From positions 1 through 64,000 of the forward strand of contig JAFXUZ010000084.1 in the NCBI GenBank assembly GCA_017524725.1: a stretch of 64,000 nt of DNA, in the 5' to 3' direction. The notes under the pieces are model-generated. The model saw only the letters and a list, made by a program, of their open reading frames with translations. It ran no database searches and had not been told where the DNA came from. How positions within the stretch are numbered: position 1 is the stretch's first letter; each line of letters begins with the position of its first letter. A program made the position numbers and the translations under genes. Shown here piece after piece: positions 19,563-29,309 of the stretch. Source of the DNA: Clostridia bacterium (GTDB lineage Bacteria; Bacillota; Clostridia; Christensenellales; Aristaeellaceae).

Positions 19563-22157
19563 ATGATGAGAAAGATCAAGGATTTCTATGGCGCGCATCC
19601 CATCCGGCGTGTGCTGGTCACCCTTGTGGTCGTGCTGCTGGCGGCGGCGCTGATATACTTTCGTCCTGCGTTTTCCCTGAAAGCGACAGCCGTCCCCTCT
19701 GTTTCCATTCCTCACGCGGCAAAAGGCGCTGAGATCCCGGTGGGAGAGAAGTTCACTGTGGCAAAAGAGGGAGGGCGGACCCTGTCCCTGGATACCAAAG
19801 AACTCGTTTTCACCCTGACGGACGACTTAACGGGCAAATCCTGGGTTTCCGCCCTGCCGGGGTCCAGGGAAGACAAGGATAAAGCCCTTATGCAAATCAC
19901 CTTTCTTGGAAACGACAATGCGGTCACCCAATGGAACACTTATGAAAACTGCGTGGCCTTCGGCACCTACAGGCTGTTTGAAATCGAAAACGGCGTGCGG
20001 ATCGAAATGGACGTGAACGAAGGCGAATCCTCAGAGTTTTTTGAGTACCTGCCCCAGCGCATCCCCACGGCCCGGTACGAAGAATTCCTGATGCCCACAT
20101 TGCAGGCCCGACTGGAAGACGGCACCATTGAAGAGAGCGATTTCAAAAAGTACGAACGCGCCCTCAGGATGGTATATAAAAAGAACAACGCCGAAAACTG
20201 CTATGTGCTCACCACTTCCGGCTCCCCTTCTATTTCCGCTTCCAACCAGCTGATCGCCATGGCCAAGATCGTGGGCTACGACCGGGATATGCTGATCGAG
20301 GACTGCGCGGCTTACGGCACCGTACCGGATTTCCACGAACCCGCGCAATTCGACATCGTATTGGAGGCCTTCCTGGAAAATGGCGACTTCGTGGTGCGCC
20401 TTCCCGGGGATGAAATGAAAACCGGCAATGATTTCTATCAGCTGTACCGGGTGGCGGTGATGCCTTCCCTTGGCGCTGAAAACTATGACAAGGAACGGGA
20501 CGGCTACTTCCTGATCCCCGACGGCGCGGGGGCCCTGATGCGCTTCAACACCTACGCCGCCACTGTTCCGGAGTATGTTCGTCCTTTCCTGGACAACGAT
20601 TATTACAGCGATTACTACTACATGCCGGAATACAGCCAGGAACTGCTGACTCCTGTATTCGGCATCCTGAACGGCGGCGAGAACCCCGAAAAGGGCCTGA
20701 TGGCCATTATCGAGGGCGGCGTGGAAACAGCCAATCTGCACTGCTCCCTGGCCTCCCCCGGCGGCAGCGGCACCAACCGCCTGTACGCCTCCTTCGATGT
20801 GATGGATTACAGCCGGGTAAAGATCTACGGAGCCTATGCCGAAAATGCGGCTACATACCTGTCTTCCTCAGGCCATATCGCCGCCGATTACTGCCTGCGC
20901 TACCGGCCCTACGGAGAGGGCGTAACCTACTTTGACCTGGCCATGGATTACCGTGATTACCTGGCGAAGGCTTCAGGAAAGGAAATCGCCAAGCCGGAAG
21001 GACCGCGGACGTACCTGGAATTCATCGGCGGAGTCACCCTGGCCGATCGCTTCTTAGGCGTGCCCTATGACAAGACCGCCTCCATGACCACAACGGAGGA
21101 TCTGCTGGATATCCTGCGCGATCTGCCCGACGGCAGCGTGGCTGTGCAGTACGACGGTGCGTACAACGGCGGCATCCTTTCCGGCCTCAACGACGGCGCC
21201 CGGTGGGTCCGGGAAAACGGCAGCACTCCGGCAGGCCGTGCGGTGACGGACGCCCTCTCCGGCAAAAACGATCTTCCGCTGTTCTGGCAGGTGAACCTGA
21301 GCAGGGTGTATAACAACGGCAGAAGCTATGTTCCCTATTTCCACGCCCTGCGGGATTTCTCCAACCAGGCGGCGGAAATATACTCCTATTCACCGGCCAC
21401 CACCAGGCTCAATGGCCGCTGGGACCCCATCCGGTCCTATACCCGGGTGTCGCCAAGGTATCTCCCCTATCTGGCAGAAAAACTGAAAGCGGATGCGGCC
21501 CCCAATACCAGCTTCGCCATCGGCGATCTGGCCCATGATTTTTTCCTGGATTACCGGTATCAGGCCATCATCGATCCGGTACAGGCACGGGCATTGGTAA
21601 AGGATGCGTTATCGAAGCTGGAGGGCCCCCTGTCTCTCCATGACCCGGCGGCGGACCTGGCTCCCCTGGGCCAATGGGCGGTGGATGTGAGCCGTGACAG
21701 CAGCGACTACGCCTCTTTCTATGCTGCCATACCCTTCAAGCAATTGGCCTTGTCAGGCCTTACCCAAATCGCCGGGAAGGACGTTAACCTTTCTTCCCGC
21801 AGCCTGAACGACGCACTGCTCACGGCGGCAGAGCTGGGCACATCCGTAAAATATACCGTTACGGCCCGGAACCCCTATGCTTTCAAGAGCAGTCACTTTG
21901 AATACCTGTACGCCGTCAGCTGGGCGGACTGGAAATCGGAGATCAACGACGCCATTGTCCGGACCACGGCGCTCCGGGAGCGTATCGGCGGAAAAGCCAT
22001 TCTGAATCACCGGATGCTTTCTCCCCAGGTATTTGAAACCACCTATGAGGGCGGCATCAAGGTCCTTGTAAATTACGGGAGCAATGATTTTGAAGCGGAA
22101 GGCGGATCCGTTCCGGCCCATAGCTTCATTCTGCGGGAAGGAGGCGATACCCTGTGA
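19563..22157 (+). CDS. DUF5696 extracytoplasmic protein
   Basis: An 864-residue protein with one N-terminal membrane segment (VLVTLVVVLLAAALIYF) and a long outside region. It fits the DUF5696 family seen in sugar-importer loci. A beta-rich N-terminal half includes DGYFLIPDGAGALMRFN and YYSDYYYMPEYSQELL, and a C-terminal half resembles a TIM barrel (VAVQYDGAYNGGI, PLFWQVNLSRVYNN, YRYQAIIDPVQARALVKDAL). The fold suggests a glycoside-hydrolase-like or carbohydrate-binding role, but no catalytic pair could be assigned. GGAGAGG precedes the ATG pair at 19563/19566. The stop overlaps the GTG of the next permease. Confidence 0.75.
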   Translation: MMRKIKDFYGAHPIRRVLVTLVVVLLAAALIYFRPAFSLKATAVPSVSIPHAAKGAEIPVGEKFTVAKEGGRTLSLDTKELVFTLTDDLTGKSWVSALPGSREDKDKALMQITFLGNDNAVTQWNTYENCVAFGTYRLFEIENGVRIEMDVNEGESSEFFEYLPQRIPTARYEEFLMPTLQARLEDGTIEESDFKKYERALRMVYKKNNAENCYVLTTSGSPSISASNQLIAMAKIVGYDRDMLIEDCAAYGTVPDFHEPAQFDIVLEAFLENGDFVVRLPGDEMKTGNDFYQLYRVAVMPSLGAENYDKERDGYFLIPDGAGALMRFNTYAATVPEYVRPFLDNDYYSDYYYMPEYSQELLTPVFGILNGGENPEKGLMAIIEGGVETANLHCSLASPGGSGTNRLYASFDVMDYSRVKIYGAYAENAATYLSSSGHIAADYCLRYRPYGEGVTYFDLAMDYRDYLAKASGKEIAKPEGPRTYLEFIGGVTLADRFLGVPYDKTASMTTTEDLLDILRDLPDGSVAVQYDGAYNGGILSGLNDGARWVRENGSTPAGRAVTDALSGKNDLPLFWQVNLSRVYNNGRSYVPYFHALRDFSNQAAEIYSYSPATTRLNGRWDPIRSYTRVSPRYLPYLAEKLKADAAPNTSFAIGDLAHDFFLDYRYQAIIDPVQARALVKDALSKLEGPLSLHDPAADLAPLGQWAVDVSRDSSDYASFYAAIPFKQLALSGLTQIAGKDVNLSSRSLNDALLTAAELGTSVKYTVTARNPYAFKSSHFEYLYAVSWADWKSEINDAIVRTTALRERIGGKAILNHRMLSPQVFETTYEGGIKVLVNYGSNDFEAEGGSVPAHSFILREGGDTL

Positions 22158-23056
22158 AAAACTCGCGCATCGGTTATTCCACCCAGCGAAAACTGCTGGG
22201 GTTCACCTTCCTGATCCCCTTCCTGCTGGGCTTTCTCATGTTTTTTGCCCTGCCGCTGGTCAACACCATCATCTATTCCTTCCACTTCATCACGGTGGAT
22301 GATCTTGGTGCCATGAAACTGGACCCTGTGGGCGTAAAGAACTACATCGATCTGTTCACGGTGGAGGTGTCCACCAGGTCCCAGCAGATCCTGCGGGTAC
22401 TGGTGGATGAAAACACAAACATGCTGGTGAACATGCCCCTGATCACCCTGTTTTCCCTGTTCCTGGCTCTGCTGGCCAACCGGCAGTTCAAGGGCCGCGC
22501 CGTGGTGCGCATGATCTTCTTCCTGCCCATCATCCTGGGTCTGGATGTGGTCACCGAAATGCTCACCGTTACCACCGGCAGCGACTGGGTAGCGGCGGGG
22601 GGCGGCTTATTCGCCCAAAGTCTGGTAGCACGTCTGCTGATCCGCTACACCTCCATTCCCCCCATGTATCTGAATCCCCTGATCGAGTTTGTGGAGAATA
22701 TTTTTTCCATCATCTCCCGGTCCGGCGTGCAGACGCTGGTGTTCCTGGCGGCGCTGCAGTCCATCAGTCCCAGCATGTACGAGGTTGCAAAGATCGAAGG
22801 AGCCACGGCCTACGAAACCTTCTGGAAGGTGACCATTCCTTCCATCCTGCACATTCTTCTGTTCGTGGTCATCTACACCGTTGTGGACCTTTTCCTGACC
22901 TCCCAGATCGCGCAGGAGGCTTACTCCTTCGCCTTTGAAAAGAATAAAATCGGTATCGGCTCCGCTCTGTCCGTGGTGTACATCCTGAATGTGCTTTTGG
23001 TGCTGGGCCTGGTGCTGCTTTTGACCCGAAAGGCGGTGAGCAAGAATGGCAAGTAA
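22154..23056 (+). CDS. Sugar ABC transporter permease (MalF type), second pair
   Basis: A 300-residue CUT1 permease starting at a GTG that overlaps the DUF5696 stop (GTGA). It has six predicted membrane segments and the EAA loop MYEVAKIEGATAYETFWKVTIPS. It is the MalF-like member of the second pair; the adjacent gene overlaps it by 11 bases. Confidence 0.92.
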   Translation: MKNSRIGYSTQRKLLGFTFLIPFLLGFLMFFALPLVNTIIYSFHFITVDDLGAMKLDPVGVKNYIDLFTVEVSTRSQQILRVLVDENTNMLVNMPLITLFSLFLALLANRQFKGRAVVRMIFFLPIILGLDVVTEMLTVTTGSDWVAAGGGLFAQSLVARLLIRYTSIPPMYLNPLIEFVENIFSIISRSGVQTLVFLAALQSISPSMYEVAKIEGATAYETFWKVTIPSILHILLFVVIYTVVDLFLTSQIAQEAYSFAFEKNKIGIGSALSVVYILNVLLVLGLVLLLTRKAVSKNGK

Positions 23057-24095
23057 GGCGGTAAACAAAAGCCTGTCCCCCGCCGCGCTGGCAAAGAAAA
23101 AACGGGAGCTGCAGTCCCGTCTCTCCCCGGACCAGAAGATCTATCTGGCCAGGCGTCAGACAGCCTCCTTCGGTATGAACCTGATCACTTTCCTGCTGAT
23201 CACCGGGCTGTGCTTCGTGATCCTTTATCCCTTCATCCGTCTGGTGCCCTCGGTGCTGTCCGCCATTGAGGACCTTGGCAATCCCAACGTGATCTGGATC
23301 CCCGAAAAATTCTCCACCGTATCCTTCCGGGCGGCAGCCCGCATGACCATGCCGGAGGGCATCATGACCATGGTGAAATCCATCGGCTTCGCCCTGGTCA
23401 TCATGGCCATTCAGGTGTTCATTTCAGCCATGACGGGCTACACCATGGCGCGGGTCAAGTACAGGTTCAGCGGCCTCCTGTTCGTCATTGTGGCACTGTG
23501 CTTCCTGGTGCCCCGGCAATCATTGCTGCTGGCACAGTACATCTACTTTAACCACTTTGACGCCCTGGGCATACTCCGCATTTTCGGAACGGAATGGAAC
23601 CTGATCAACCAGCCCGCCACATTATACCTGATGGCAATGCTGGGCTTCGGTGTAAACCAGAGCCTGTTCGTGCTCATCTTCAGCCAGTTCTTCAAGAATA
23701 TTCCCAAGGAGCTTGAGGAAGCGGCGCTGATCGACGGCTGCGGCTTCTACCGCACCTATTTCCGCATCATGGTGCCCAACGCCGTGCCTGCCATTGTCAC
23801 CGTGGCGATTCTCGCCTTCGTGTGGAATTACGGCGACACCTATTACACCCGTTACTTTGATCCCTCCGGCCCCTACATGGCGTCCAAACTGGCCACCACC
23901 TTCATTGACGCCAACAAGGTTACTTTGCTGGAGCGGGTACGTGTATGGTACAATGTGCCCGTGACCACCGATATGACCTTCGACGCCCTGAAACAGGCCG
24001 GCATCCTCATCTTCCTGGCCCCGCTGCTGGTAATGTACCTGTTTGCACAGCGTTGGCTGGTGGAGAACCTGGAATCCTCCGGACTGGTTGGCTAA
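23046..24095 (+). CDS. Carbohydrate ABC transporter permease (MalG type), second pair
   Basis: A 349-residue permease, longer than its relative at 16529 because of an N-terminal cytoplasmic stretch (LAKKKRELQSRLSPDQKIYL). The EAA loop is ELEEAALIDGCGFYRTYFRIMVP. It forms the second transport channel of the locus. Whether it is fed by one of the two binding proteins here or by another is not decidable from sequence. Confidence 0.92.
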   Translation: MASKAVNKSLSPAALAKKKRELQSRLSPDQKIYLARRQTASFGMNLITFLLITGLCFVILYPFIRLVPSVLSAIEDLGNPNVIWIPEKFSTVSFRAAARMTMPEGIMTMVKSIGFALVIMAIQVFISAMTGYTMARVKYRFSGLLFVIVALCFLVPRQSLLLAQYIYFNHFDALGILRIFGTEWNLINQPATLYLMAMLGFGVNQSLFVLIFSQFFKNIPKELEEAALIDGCGFYRTYFRIMVPNAVPAIVTVAILAFVWNYGDTYYTRYFDPSGPYMASKLATTFIDANKVTLLERVRVWYNVPVTTDMTFDALKQAGILIFLAPLLVMYLFAQRWLVENLESSGLVG

Positions 24096-24113
24096 AAAAG
24101 AAACGAGGTCTCT

Positions 24114-25568
24114 ATGAATAAAAGGATTCTTTGCTTCCCGGCGCTGGCGCTTGTATCCGGAGCGCTGCTGATGACGCCGGTCCACGCCGAGGTGATGCAA
24201 ATGACCATTGATGAATCCATCACCTATCAAACGATGGAATCCTTCGGCACCAGCGGCTGTTGGTGGAGCCAGTACGCGGGCTTGTGGGATATGCCGTATA
24301 ACGACACGGGCCGCACCGTGCGGGATCAGATCGCTACACTGCTTTTTGACCGGAATTTCGGCATCGGGCTCACCAATTACCGCTATAACCTGGGCGCGGG
24401 CAGCGCCGACAGCGGCAGCGGCAGCTATCAGGACGTTCACCGTCGGACCCAAAGCTTTGAAATCGCTCCCAAAGAATATGATTGGAACAAGGATGAAGGC
24501 GCGGTCTGGTTCCTGCAAAAGGCGGCGGACCTGGGCGCCGGGGAAGTGGTGCTGTTCTGCAACAGCCCGCTGGAACGCCTGACGAAAAACGGTACCGCCC
24601 AGATGATCCCGGGCCAGGGAAAAAGCAATATCGATCCGGAAAACTATGCTGCCTGGGCGGTCTATTGCTGTGACGTGGCGGAACACTTTATCGGCATGGG
24701 CATCCCGGTCAGATTCATTTCCCCCATCAACGAGCCCCAATGGGATTGGTACGCCGGAAATCAGGAGGGCTGCCACTACGAGCCCAACCAGATCGCCGGG
24801 GTATACCTGGCTTTCCTGGACGAGCTGGAGGCCCGGCCGGCCTTGGCGGGCGTGGAGCTTTCCGGGCCGGAGAGCGGTGAATGGGGCGGCCAGACCACCA
24901 GGTATGTCAGCGCTATTCTGAATAACGAACGTTTGAGCCGGCATTTCTCCGCCGTGGACTGCCATTCCTACTGGAGCAATACCCAAAGCAAAACTTCCTT
25001 CATGAACTGGATGAAGGTCCATGGACAAAGCCGGAAAATACGCATGAGCGAATGGTGCGAAATGGTGAACGGTTCCGACTTTGGTATGGATTCTGCCCTC
25101 GTCCTGGCCAAGACCCTGGCGGAAGATCTGCGTGTCCTGAACGCCGTATCCTGGTGCAGCTGGGTGGGCGTGGCACCCGGGGGATACCATGACGGCCTCA
25201 TGTATGCCGCAGAAAGCGGCGCGGGGAACATTTCTCTGGTGCCCCTCAAGCGGCTGTGGGCCTACGGCAATTACAGCCGCTATATCCGTCCCGGTTTTAC
25301 CCGCGTAAATGTGGAAGGCGGCGAAGCTTTATGCGCCGTAGCTTTCAAGGGCCGGGAATATGGGAAAAATAAGCTTGCGGTGGTACTGATCAACGAATCT
25401 GCCGAGGAAAAGCCTGTGAAGCTGAACGGCAGCTTCTCCGCTTACGATTCCATCGTGGCTTACGAAACCTCCGCCGCCAGGGATCTGGTGAAAATCACCG
25501 AGCGGGTGAGCAACACGGCCTTCACCCTGCCTCCCCGTTCCGTGACGACCATTGTGTTTTCCGAGTGA
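24114..25568 (+). CDS. Secreted GH30-family glycoside hydrolase
   Basis: A 484-residue enzyme with a signal peptide (LCFPALALVSGALLMTPVHA). It has the GH30 (clan GH-A) layout: an N-terminal strand, a TIM barrel and a C-terminal beta-domain (LAVVLINESAEEKPVKL...VTTIVFSE). The likely acid/base is Glu207 in FISPINEPQWDW and the nucleophile Glu313 in RMSEWCEM. The insert EPQWDWYAGNQEGCHY and the N-terminus resemble bacterial GH30 endo-beta-1,6-galactanase or xylanase branches; the exact substrate is not certain. It is the last gene of the locus and gives the best clue that the importers take up fragments of a plant or arabinogalactan-type glycan. Confidence 0.85.
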   Translation: MNKRILCFPALALVSGALLMTPVHAEVMQMTIDESITYQTMESFGTSGCWWSQYAGLWDMPYNDTGRTVRDQIATLLFDRNFGIGLTNYRYNLGAGSADSGSGSYQDVHRRTQSFEIAPKEYDWNKDEGAVWFLQKAADLGAGEVVLFCNSPLERLTKNGTAQMIPGQGKSNIDPENYAAWAVYCCDVAEHFIGMGIPVRFISPINEPQWDWYAGNQEGCHYEPNQIAGVYLAFLDELEARPALAGVELSGPESGEWGGQTTRYVSAILNNERLSRHFSAVDCHSYWSNTQSKTSFMNWMKVHGQSRKIRMSEWCEMVNGSDFGMDSALVLAKTLAEDLRVLNAVSWCSWVGVAPGGYHDGLMYAAESGAGNISLVPLKRLWAYGNYSRYIRPGFTRVNVEGGEALCAVAFKGREYGKNKLAVVLINESAEEKPVKLNGSFSAYDSIVAYETSAARDLVKITERVSNTAFTLPPRSVTTIVFSE

Positions 25569-25585
25569 TTTACGCAAACTCAAAA

Positions 25586-25621
25586 ACGCGCCTCCGGGGC
25601 CGCTTGGTCCCGGAGGCGCGT
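25586..25621. terminator. Bidirectional terminator between convergent genes
   Basis: Perfect 13-bp stem (ACGCGCCTCCGGG / CCCGGAGGCGCGT, 10-nt loop). On the minus strand it is followed by TTTTT, so it ends the transglutaminase-like gene. On the plus strand it probably ends the sugar locus, with a weaker T-tract. Confidence 0.75.
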
Positions 25622-25638
25622 ACGCTTTGTCATGGATA

Positions 25639-27015
25639 TCATTCTTCCCAGAAGACGATCTCCAAATCTTTCTGACATCCCTCAAAGGCATCGGGAGCGA
25701 TCTCACAGTTTACGGACACCTTCACCATGAGCAGGTTTGGACAGTCGGCAAACGCACGGCTGCCGATGTACGTGCAGTTGCCTGGGATCACGACCATCTC
25801 CATCGGCAAACCGCAGAACGCTTCACTTTCGATGGTCTTTAGCTCAGACGGAATATTCAGGACATTACTCAGCCGCCCCTGAACGAAAAAGTTCATGACC
25901 AGCCTGTTCGATGGATCATAGACCGCCCTGAGGGTGACGGTCGAACCGTTCATTTCGATCTGCATTCCGTCCAGGAGATAAGCCGAAATAGTGTAATAGA
26001 ATTCGGCCCATCCCAGCTTGACCATGTCGTAGTGGCCCGACGGCAGTTCATACCGGCCGTTGAGGGCAACGGAAAACGTGGTCTGTCCCCGTCTTACGCA
26101 GTTCATCACGGATTCCAGCACGGCCGCATGCCAGGGATCGGTCTCGCCGCTCATCACATAATAGTTATACTCCAGATGGGTGCAGGTAGTCACCGCGTTG
26201 TTCCAGGTGTGGCCCATGAACGCAAGCAAGTCGTCGCTTAGGCCGAAATTGCGGTGGGTCTCGTTCCCGCTGTCGGCCACCATGCTGTCTGAGGCGGGAT
26301 CATCCCAGGTGCAGTCGACCCAGTACCACTGCCCGTCGTCCATCCTGACCGCATTCCATGAATGGTTGCCGCCGCTCTGCCGCATGCAGTCGATGCCCAT
26401 TGAGTTCATCAGCAGTTCGTAGGCCCTGCTGTAGCTGTCGCAGACGCCGTAGCCTTCTATCAGCACGCCGCCGGCGCCGTACTGGTTCATATTCATATCA
26501 AAACAGGCATGTTTGGTCAGGTAATCATGCATCCACAGCGCTTTTTCATATGCCGTGTCCGCGGCGGCGTTGCATTGGGAAACGATCGTCCTTACCCTTT
26601 GGCTCAAAATCGAAATGCCGGTCACACTGACACGAAAGCTCCAGCCGCTGTTGATCGTACTTTCGTTGGCATCCCATGCATAGATATAGTAGTTACCGGG
26701 CTCGTAGAAAGTGAAAGTCATCTTATTCCCGTAAGCAATGTATTCATAATACAGCGTGAGGGGATCCGTGCTTCCCACGCCCATGACCGCCATGCGGATA
26801 TTACTCCTCCCGGTGGCGGTAAAGGTCGCCGAGGAGCCCGCCTTGACGGACCTGACGCCGGAAATGGTGATGCTGCTGCCCCGCGGAGTGAGCAGATCCT
26901 CAGGGGAAAGAACAACATCAGGCATATGGCCGCCGAGGGTCTCCGCCGATGCGAAAGCGCAGCAGAGAAGCATCAGGCCCATCGCGGCTAATAAGATTAC
27001 CAGCTGCCGTTTCAT
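25639..27015 (-). CDS. Secreted transglutaminase-like protein with a leucine-rich repeat tail
   Basis: A 458-residue protein with a signal peptide (LVILLAAMGLMLLCCAFASA), an Ig-like strand region (about 45-132) and a transglutaminase-like core. The putative Cys192-His218-Asp234 triad is visible in GYGVCDSYSRAY, GGNHSWNAV and YWVDCTWDD. The C-terminal 80 residues contain BspA-type leucine-rich repeats (LKTIESEAFCGLPMEMVVIP, YIGSRAFADCPNL). It is probably a cell-surface cysteine protease or peptide-modifying enzyme. It is a single-gene unit facing the sugar locus. Confidence 0.8.
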   Translation of the reverse strand: MKRQLVILLAAMGLMLLCCAFASAETLGGHMPDVVLSPEDLLTPRGSSITISGVRSVKAGSSATFTATGRSNIRMAVMGVGSTDPLTLYYEYIAYGNKMTFTFYEPGNYYIYAWDANESTINSGWSFRVSVTGISILSQRVRTIVSQCNAAADTAYEKALWMHDYLTKHACFDMNMNQYGAGGVLIEGYGVCDSYSRAYELLMNSMGIDCMRQSGGNHSWNAVRMDDGQWYWVDCTWDDPASDSMVADSGNETHRNFGLSDDLLAFMGHTWNNAVTTCTHLEYNYYVMSGETDPWHAAVLESVMNCVRRGQTTFSVALNGRYELPSGHYDMVKLGWAEFYYTISAYLLDGMQIEMNGSTVTLRAVYDPSNRLVMNFFVQGRLSNVLNIPSELKTIESEAFCGLPMEMVVIPGNCTYIGSRAFADCPNLLMVKVSVNCEIAPDAFEGCQKDLEIVFWEE

Positions 27016-27095
27016 AAATCAATCATCCTTCCCGTTACCGACAAATAAAAAACCATCGGCCTATTGTCAGCCACAGGTTGAGTTTATCATAAAAA

Positions 27096-27116
27096 AATAT
27101 CATTTTATATGATATT
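27096..27116. promoter_or_regulatory. AT-rich palindrome upstream of the transglutaminase-like gene
   Basis: Perfect inverted repeat AATATCAT / ATGATATT with a 5-nt centre, about 80 bases upstream of the start codon in an AT-rich gap. A weak TTGATG-N17-TGATAT promoter overlaps it on the minus strand. The arrangement suggests an operator, but no regulator family can be named. Confidence 0.4.
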
Positions 27117-27183
27117 GAGCATCAATTATGTAACAAAAAGCTGAACAAACTGTTATATCCTCCAGCCGGCGTTCCGATGAGCG

Positions 27184-29196
27184 TCAGTTCAAAACGCCTG
27201 CGTCAAGGCGGCCGGCCCAGATCATCTCCGCCTTACGGAGTATCTGTTCGCGTTCCGGCGCGTATTCCTCTTTTTTCAGTTCCTCCATGCACCGTGCCGC
27301 CTCCTCCAGGATCCGCCCGTCCCCTCCCAGGGCGGCTGCCGGCAGAAGAGGCTGACCATGCTGGCGGGTCCCAAGAAAATCCCCCGGGCCCCGCTGCCTG
27401 AGATCCTCTTCTGCGATTTTGAAACCGTCGGACGTCCTGCAAAGGGCGCTCAGGCGTCCGTTGGGAGAGGACATCAGGAAGCACCAGCTTTCATCCTGTC
27501 CCCTGCCCACACGGCCCCTGAGCTGGTGCAGCTGGCTCAGCCCGAAACGTTCCGCGTTTTCGATCACCATCACCGTGGCCCGGGGCACATTGACCCCCAC
27601 CTCAATGACCGTAGTGGCAACAAGGACGCTGATCCTGCCTGACGCAAAATCCGAAAGTGTCCTCTGTTTTTCCTCTTCCTTCTGCCCGCCCCAGGTCACC
27701 CCCAGGCTGACATCCTTCAGGGGTCCGTTGTTTTTAAGACACCTGTATTCCTCCCGGGCGCTGCGCAGCTCCGGGTTTTCGTTCTCTTCCACCAGGGGGC
27801 ATACAATATACGCCTGCTTTCCCCGTTCCGTCTCCTGCCGGATAAAGCGGAGCATCCCTTCCCTCTTTTCCTCCGGCACGATGCGGGTGCGGACCGGTGT
27901 ACGTCCCGGCGGCATCTCATCAATGACGCTGACATCCAGATCCCCGTAGAGGATCAGGGCAAGCGTCCGGGGAATGGGAGTGGCACTCATGACCAGCGTA
28001 TGGACCTGCGCGCCTTCTCCTTCCCCTTTGGAGGAAAGCAGGCCCCGCTGCCTGACGCCAAATCGGTGCTGCTCGTCACAGACCACCAGGCCGAGACGTG
28101 AAAAAGCGATATCCCCGCTCAAAAGGGCGTGGGTCCCGATGACCGCGTCCACTTCCCCGGCGGCGGCCATCGCGGCCACACGCTTTCTTTCCGACGCTTT
28201 CATGGAACCGGTGACCACCTCACAGCGCATTCCAAGCTTTGCAAGGATCCTTTGGGCGCTCTCCCCGTGCTGCCGGGCCAGGATCTCTGTCGGGGCCATC
28301 ATGGCGCTTTGATAGCCGGAAACGAAAGCAAGGTACATGGCTCCAAAGGCCACGGCCGTTTTCCCGCTGCCCACATCCCCCTGGACCAGCCTTCCCATCG
28401 CGCGGCCCGAAGCCATGTCGTCCCTTATCTCGCCAAGTACCCGGCGCTGAGCGGAGGTCGGAGGAAAGTCACAGGCGCCCCAGAAGGCATCATCATCCCC
28501 CGCTTTTAAAGAAAACGCCCTTCCTTCCCGTCGGCTTCCCCTCAGCAGTGCCGCCCCCGCTTCAAAATACAGCACTTCTTCAAAAGCCATGCGCCTGAGG
28601 GCCGCGTCCAGGCTTTCCCTGTCGGGAGGAAAATGGATATCCCGCAGCGCTTTTCCCCGGTCCGGCAGGTCCCATTGTCTGCGGATTCGCTCCGGCAGTG
28701 TTTCCGGGCAGCACTCGTCCACATGTCCAAGCGCTTCCCGCATGATGTTTCTCAGTGTTTTGGAAGGGATCTCCTTCAGTGTCCGATACTCCGGAAGGAT
28801 ACCGCGCTCGGTCACTTTCCGGGGGCAGTACATTCCCCTGGCCCCGTTTTTCATCAGCGACACCCGGCCGTACAGAGCAGCGTGATTACCCGCAGCATAC
28901 TGTTCTGACGCCCACGGCTGGTTGATGAAAACGATCTCAAGGCTTCCCGTCGCGTCCCTGACCGTCATGCGCACGGTGGATCTCCCGTTGAAGCGTGCGG
29001 GACGGCCAACCCGGACGACCTCCCCCTCCACGCATATGCATTCCCCTTCGGGGGCATCTGCCATCCGGGCGGTACGTGTGGTATCCATGTAGGAGGACGG
29101 AAGGGTCAAAATCAGGTCCCCGATCTCATGGATCCCGGCCCTTTCCAGGGTCTCAAGCCGGCTTTTACCGACGCCTTTGATTTCTTCCAGCCGCAT
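27184..29196 (-). CDS. recG: ATP-dependent DNA helicase RecG
   Basis: Branch-migration helicase for stalled forks and recombination intermediates, 670 residues, family-typical length. The N-terminal wedge/OB region (about 55-150) is followed by the SF2 motor: Walker A GDVGSGKT, DEQH box in VVCDEQHRFGV, VMSATPIPRTL, and the C-terminal QLHQLRGRVGRG and TRQHGQP motifs. Start ATG follows GGGAGAGGGAAGA. It lies downstream of yloU-yloV, an order also known in Bacillus, with a terminator-like palindrome in between. Confidence 0.96.
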   Translation of the reverse strand: MRLEEIKGVGKSRLETLERAGIHEIGDLILTLPSSYMDTTRTARMADAPEGECICVEGEVVRVGRPARFNGRSTVRMTVRDATGSLEIVFINQPWASEQYAAGNHAALYGRVSLMKNGARGMYCPRKVTERGILPEYRTLKEIPSKTLRNIMREALGHVDECCPETLPERIRRQWDLPDRGKALRDIHFPPDRESLDAALRRMAFEEVLYFEAGAALLRGSRREGRAFSLKAGDDDAFWGACDFPPTSAQRRVLGEIRDDMASGRAMGRLVQGDVGSGKTAVAFGAMYLAFVSGYQSAMMAPTEILARQHGESAQRILAKLGMRCEVVTGSMKASERKRVAAMAAAGEVDAVIGTHALLSGDIAFSRLGLVVCDEQHRFGVRQRGLLSSKGEGEGAQVHTLVMSATPIPRTLALILYGDLDVSVIDEMPPGRTPVRTRIVPEEKREGMLRFIRQETERGKQAYIVCPLVEENENPELRSAREEYRCLKNNGPLKDVSLGVTWGGQKEEEKQRTLSDFASGRISVLVATTVIEVGVNVPRATVMVIENAERFGLSQLHQLRGRVGRGQDESWCFLMSSPNGRLSALCRTSDGFKIAEEDLRQRGPGDFLGTRQHGQPLLPAAALGGDGRILEEAARCMEELKKEEYAPEREQILRKAEMIWAGRLDAGVLN

Positions 29197-29214
29197 TCTT
29201 CCCTCTCCCGAAAA

Positions 29215-29240
29215 ATGGACAGCGGTCGACCGCTGTCCAT
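29215..29240 (-). terminator. Perfect 26-bp palindrome with T-tract between yloV and recG
   Basis: ATGGACAGCGGTC followed by its exact reverse complement. On the minus strand TTTTT follows at once, so it has full rho-independent terminator form. The recG ribosome binding site begins a few bases later, so recG must depend on read-through or on a promoter inside yloV. Confidence 0.7.
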
Positions 29241-29309
29241 CAGGTTTTATTATGATCCCGAACTGCCCCGGGAAGCTTCATCCGGCCCAGGAGCTTTCCT
29301 TAATAAGCG

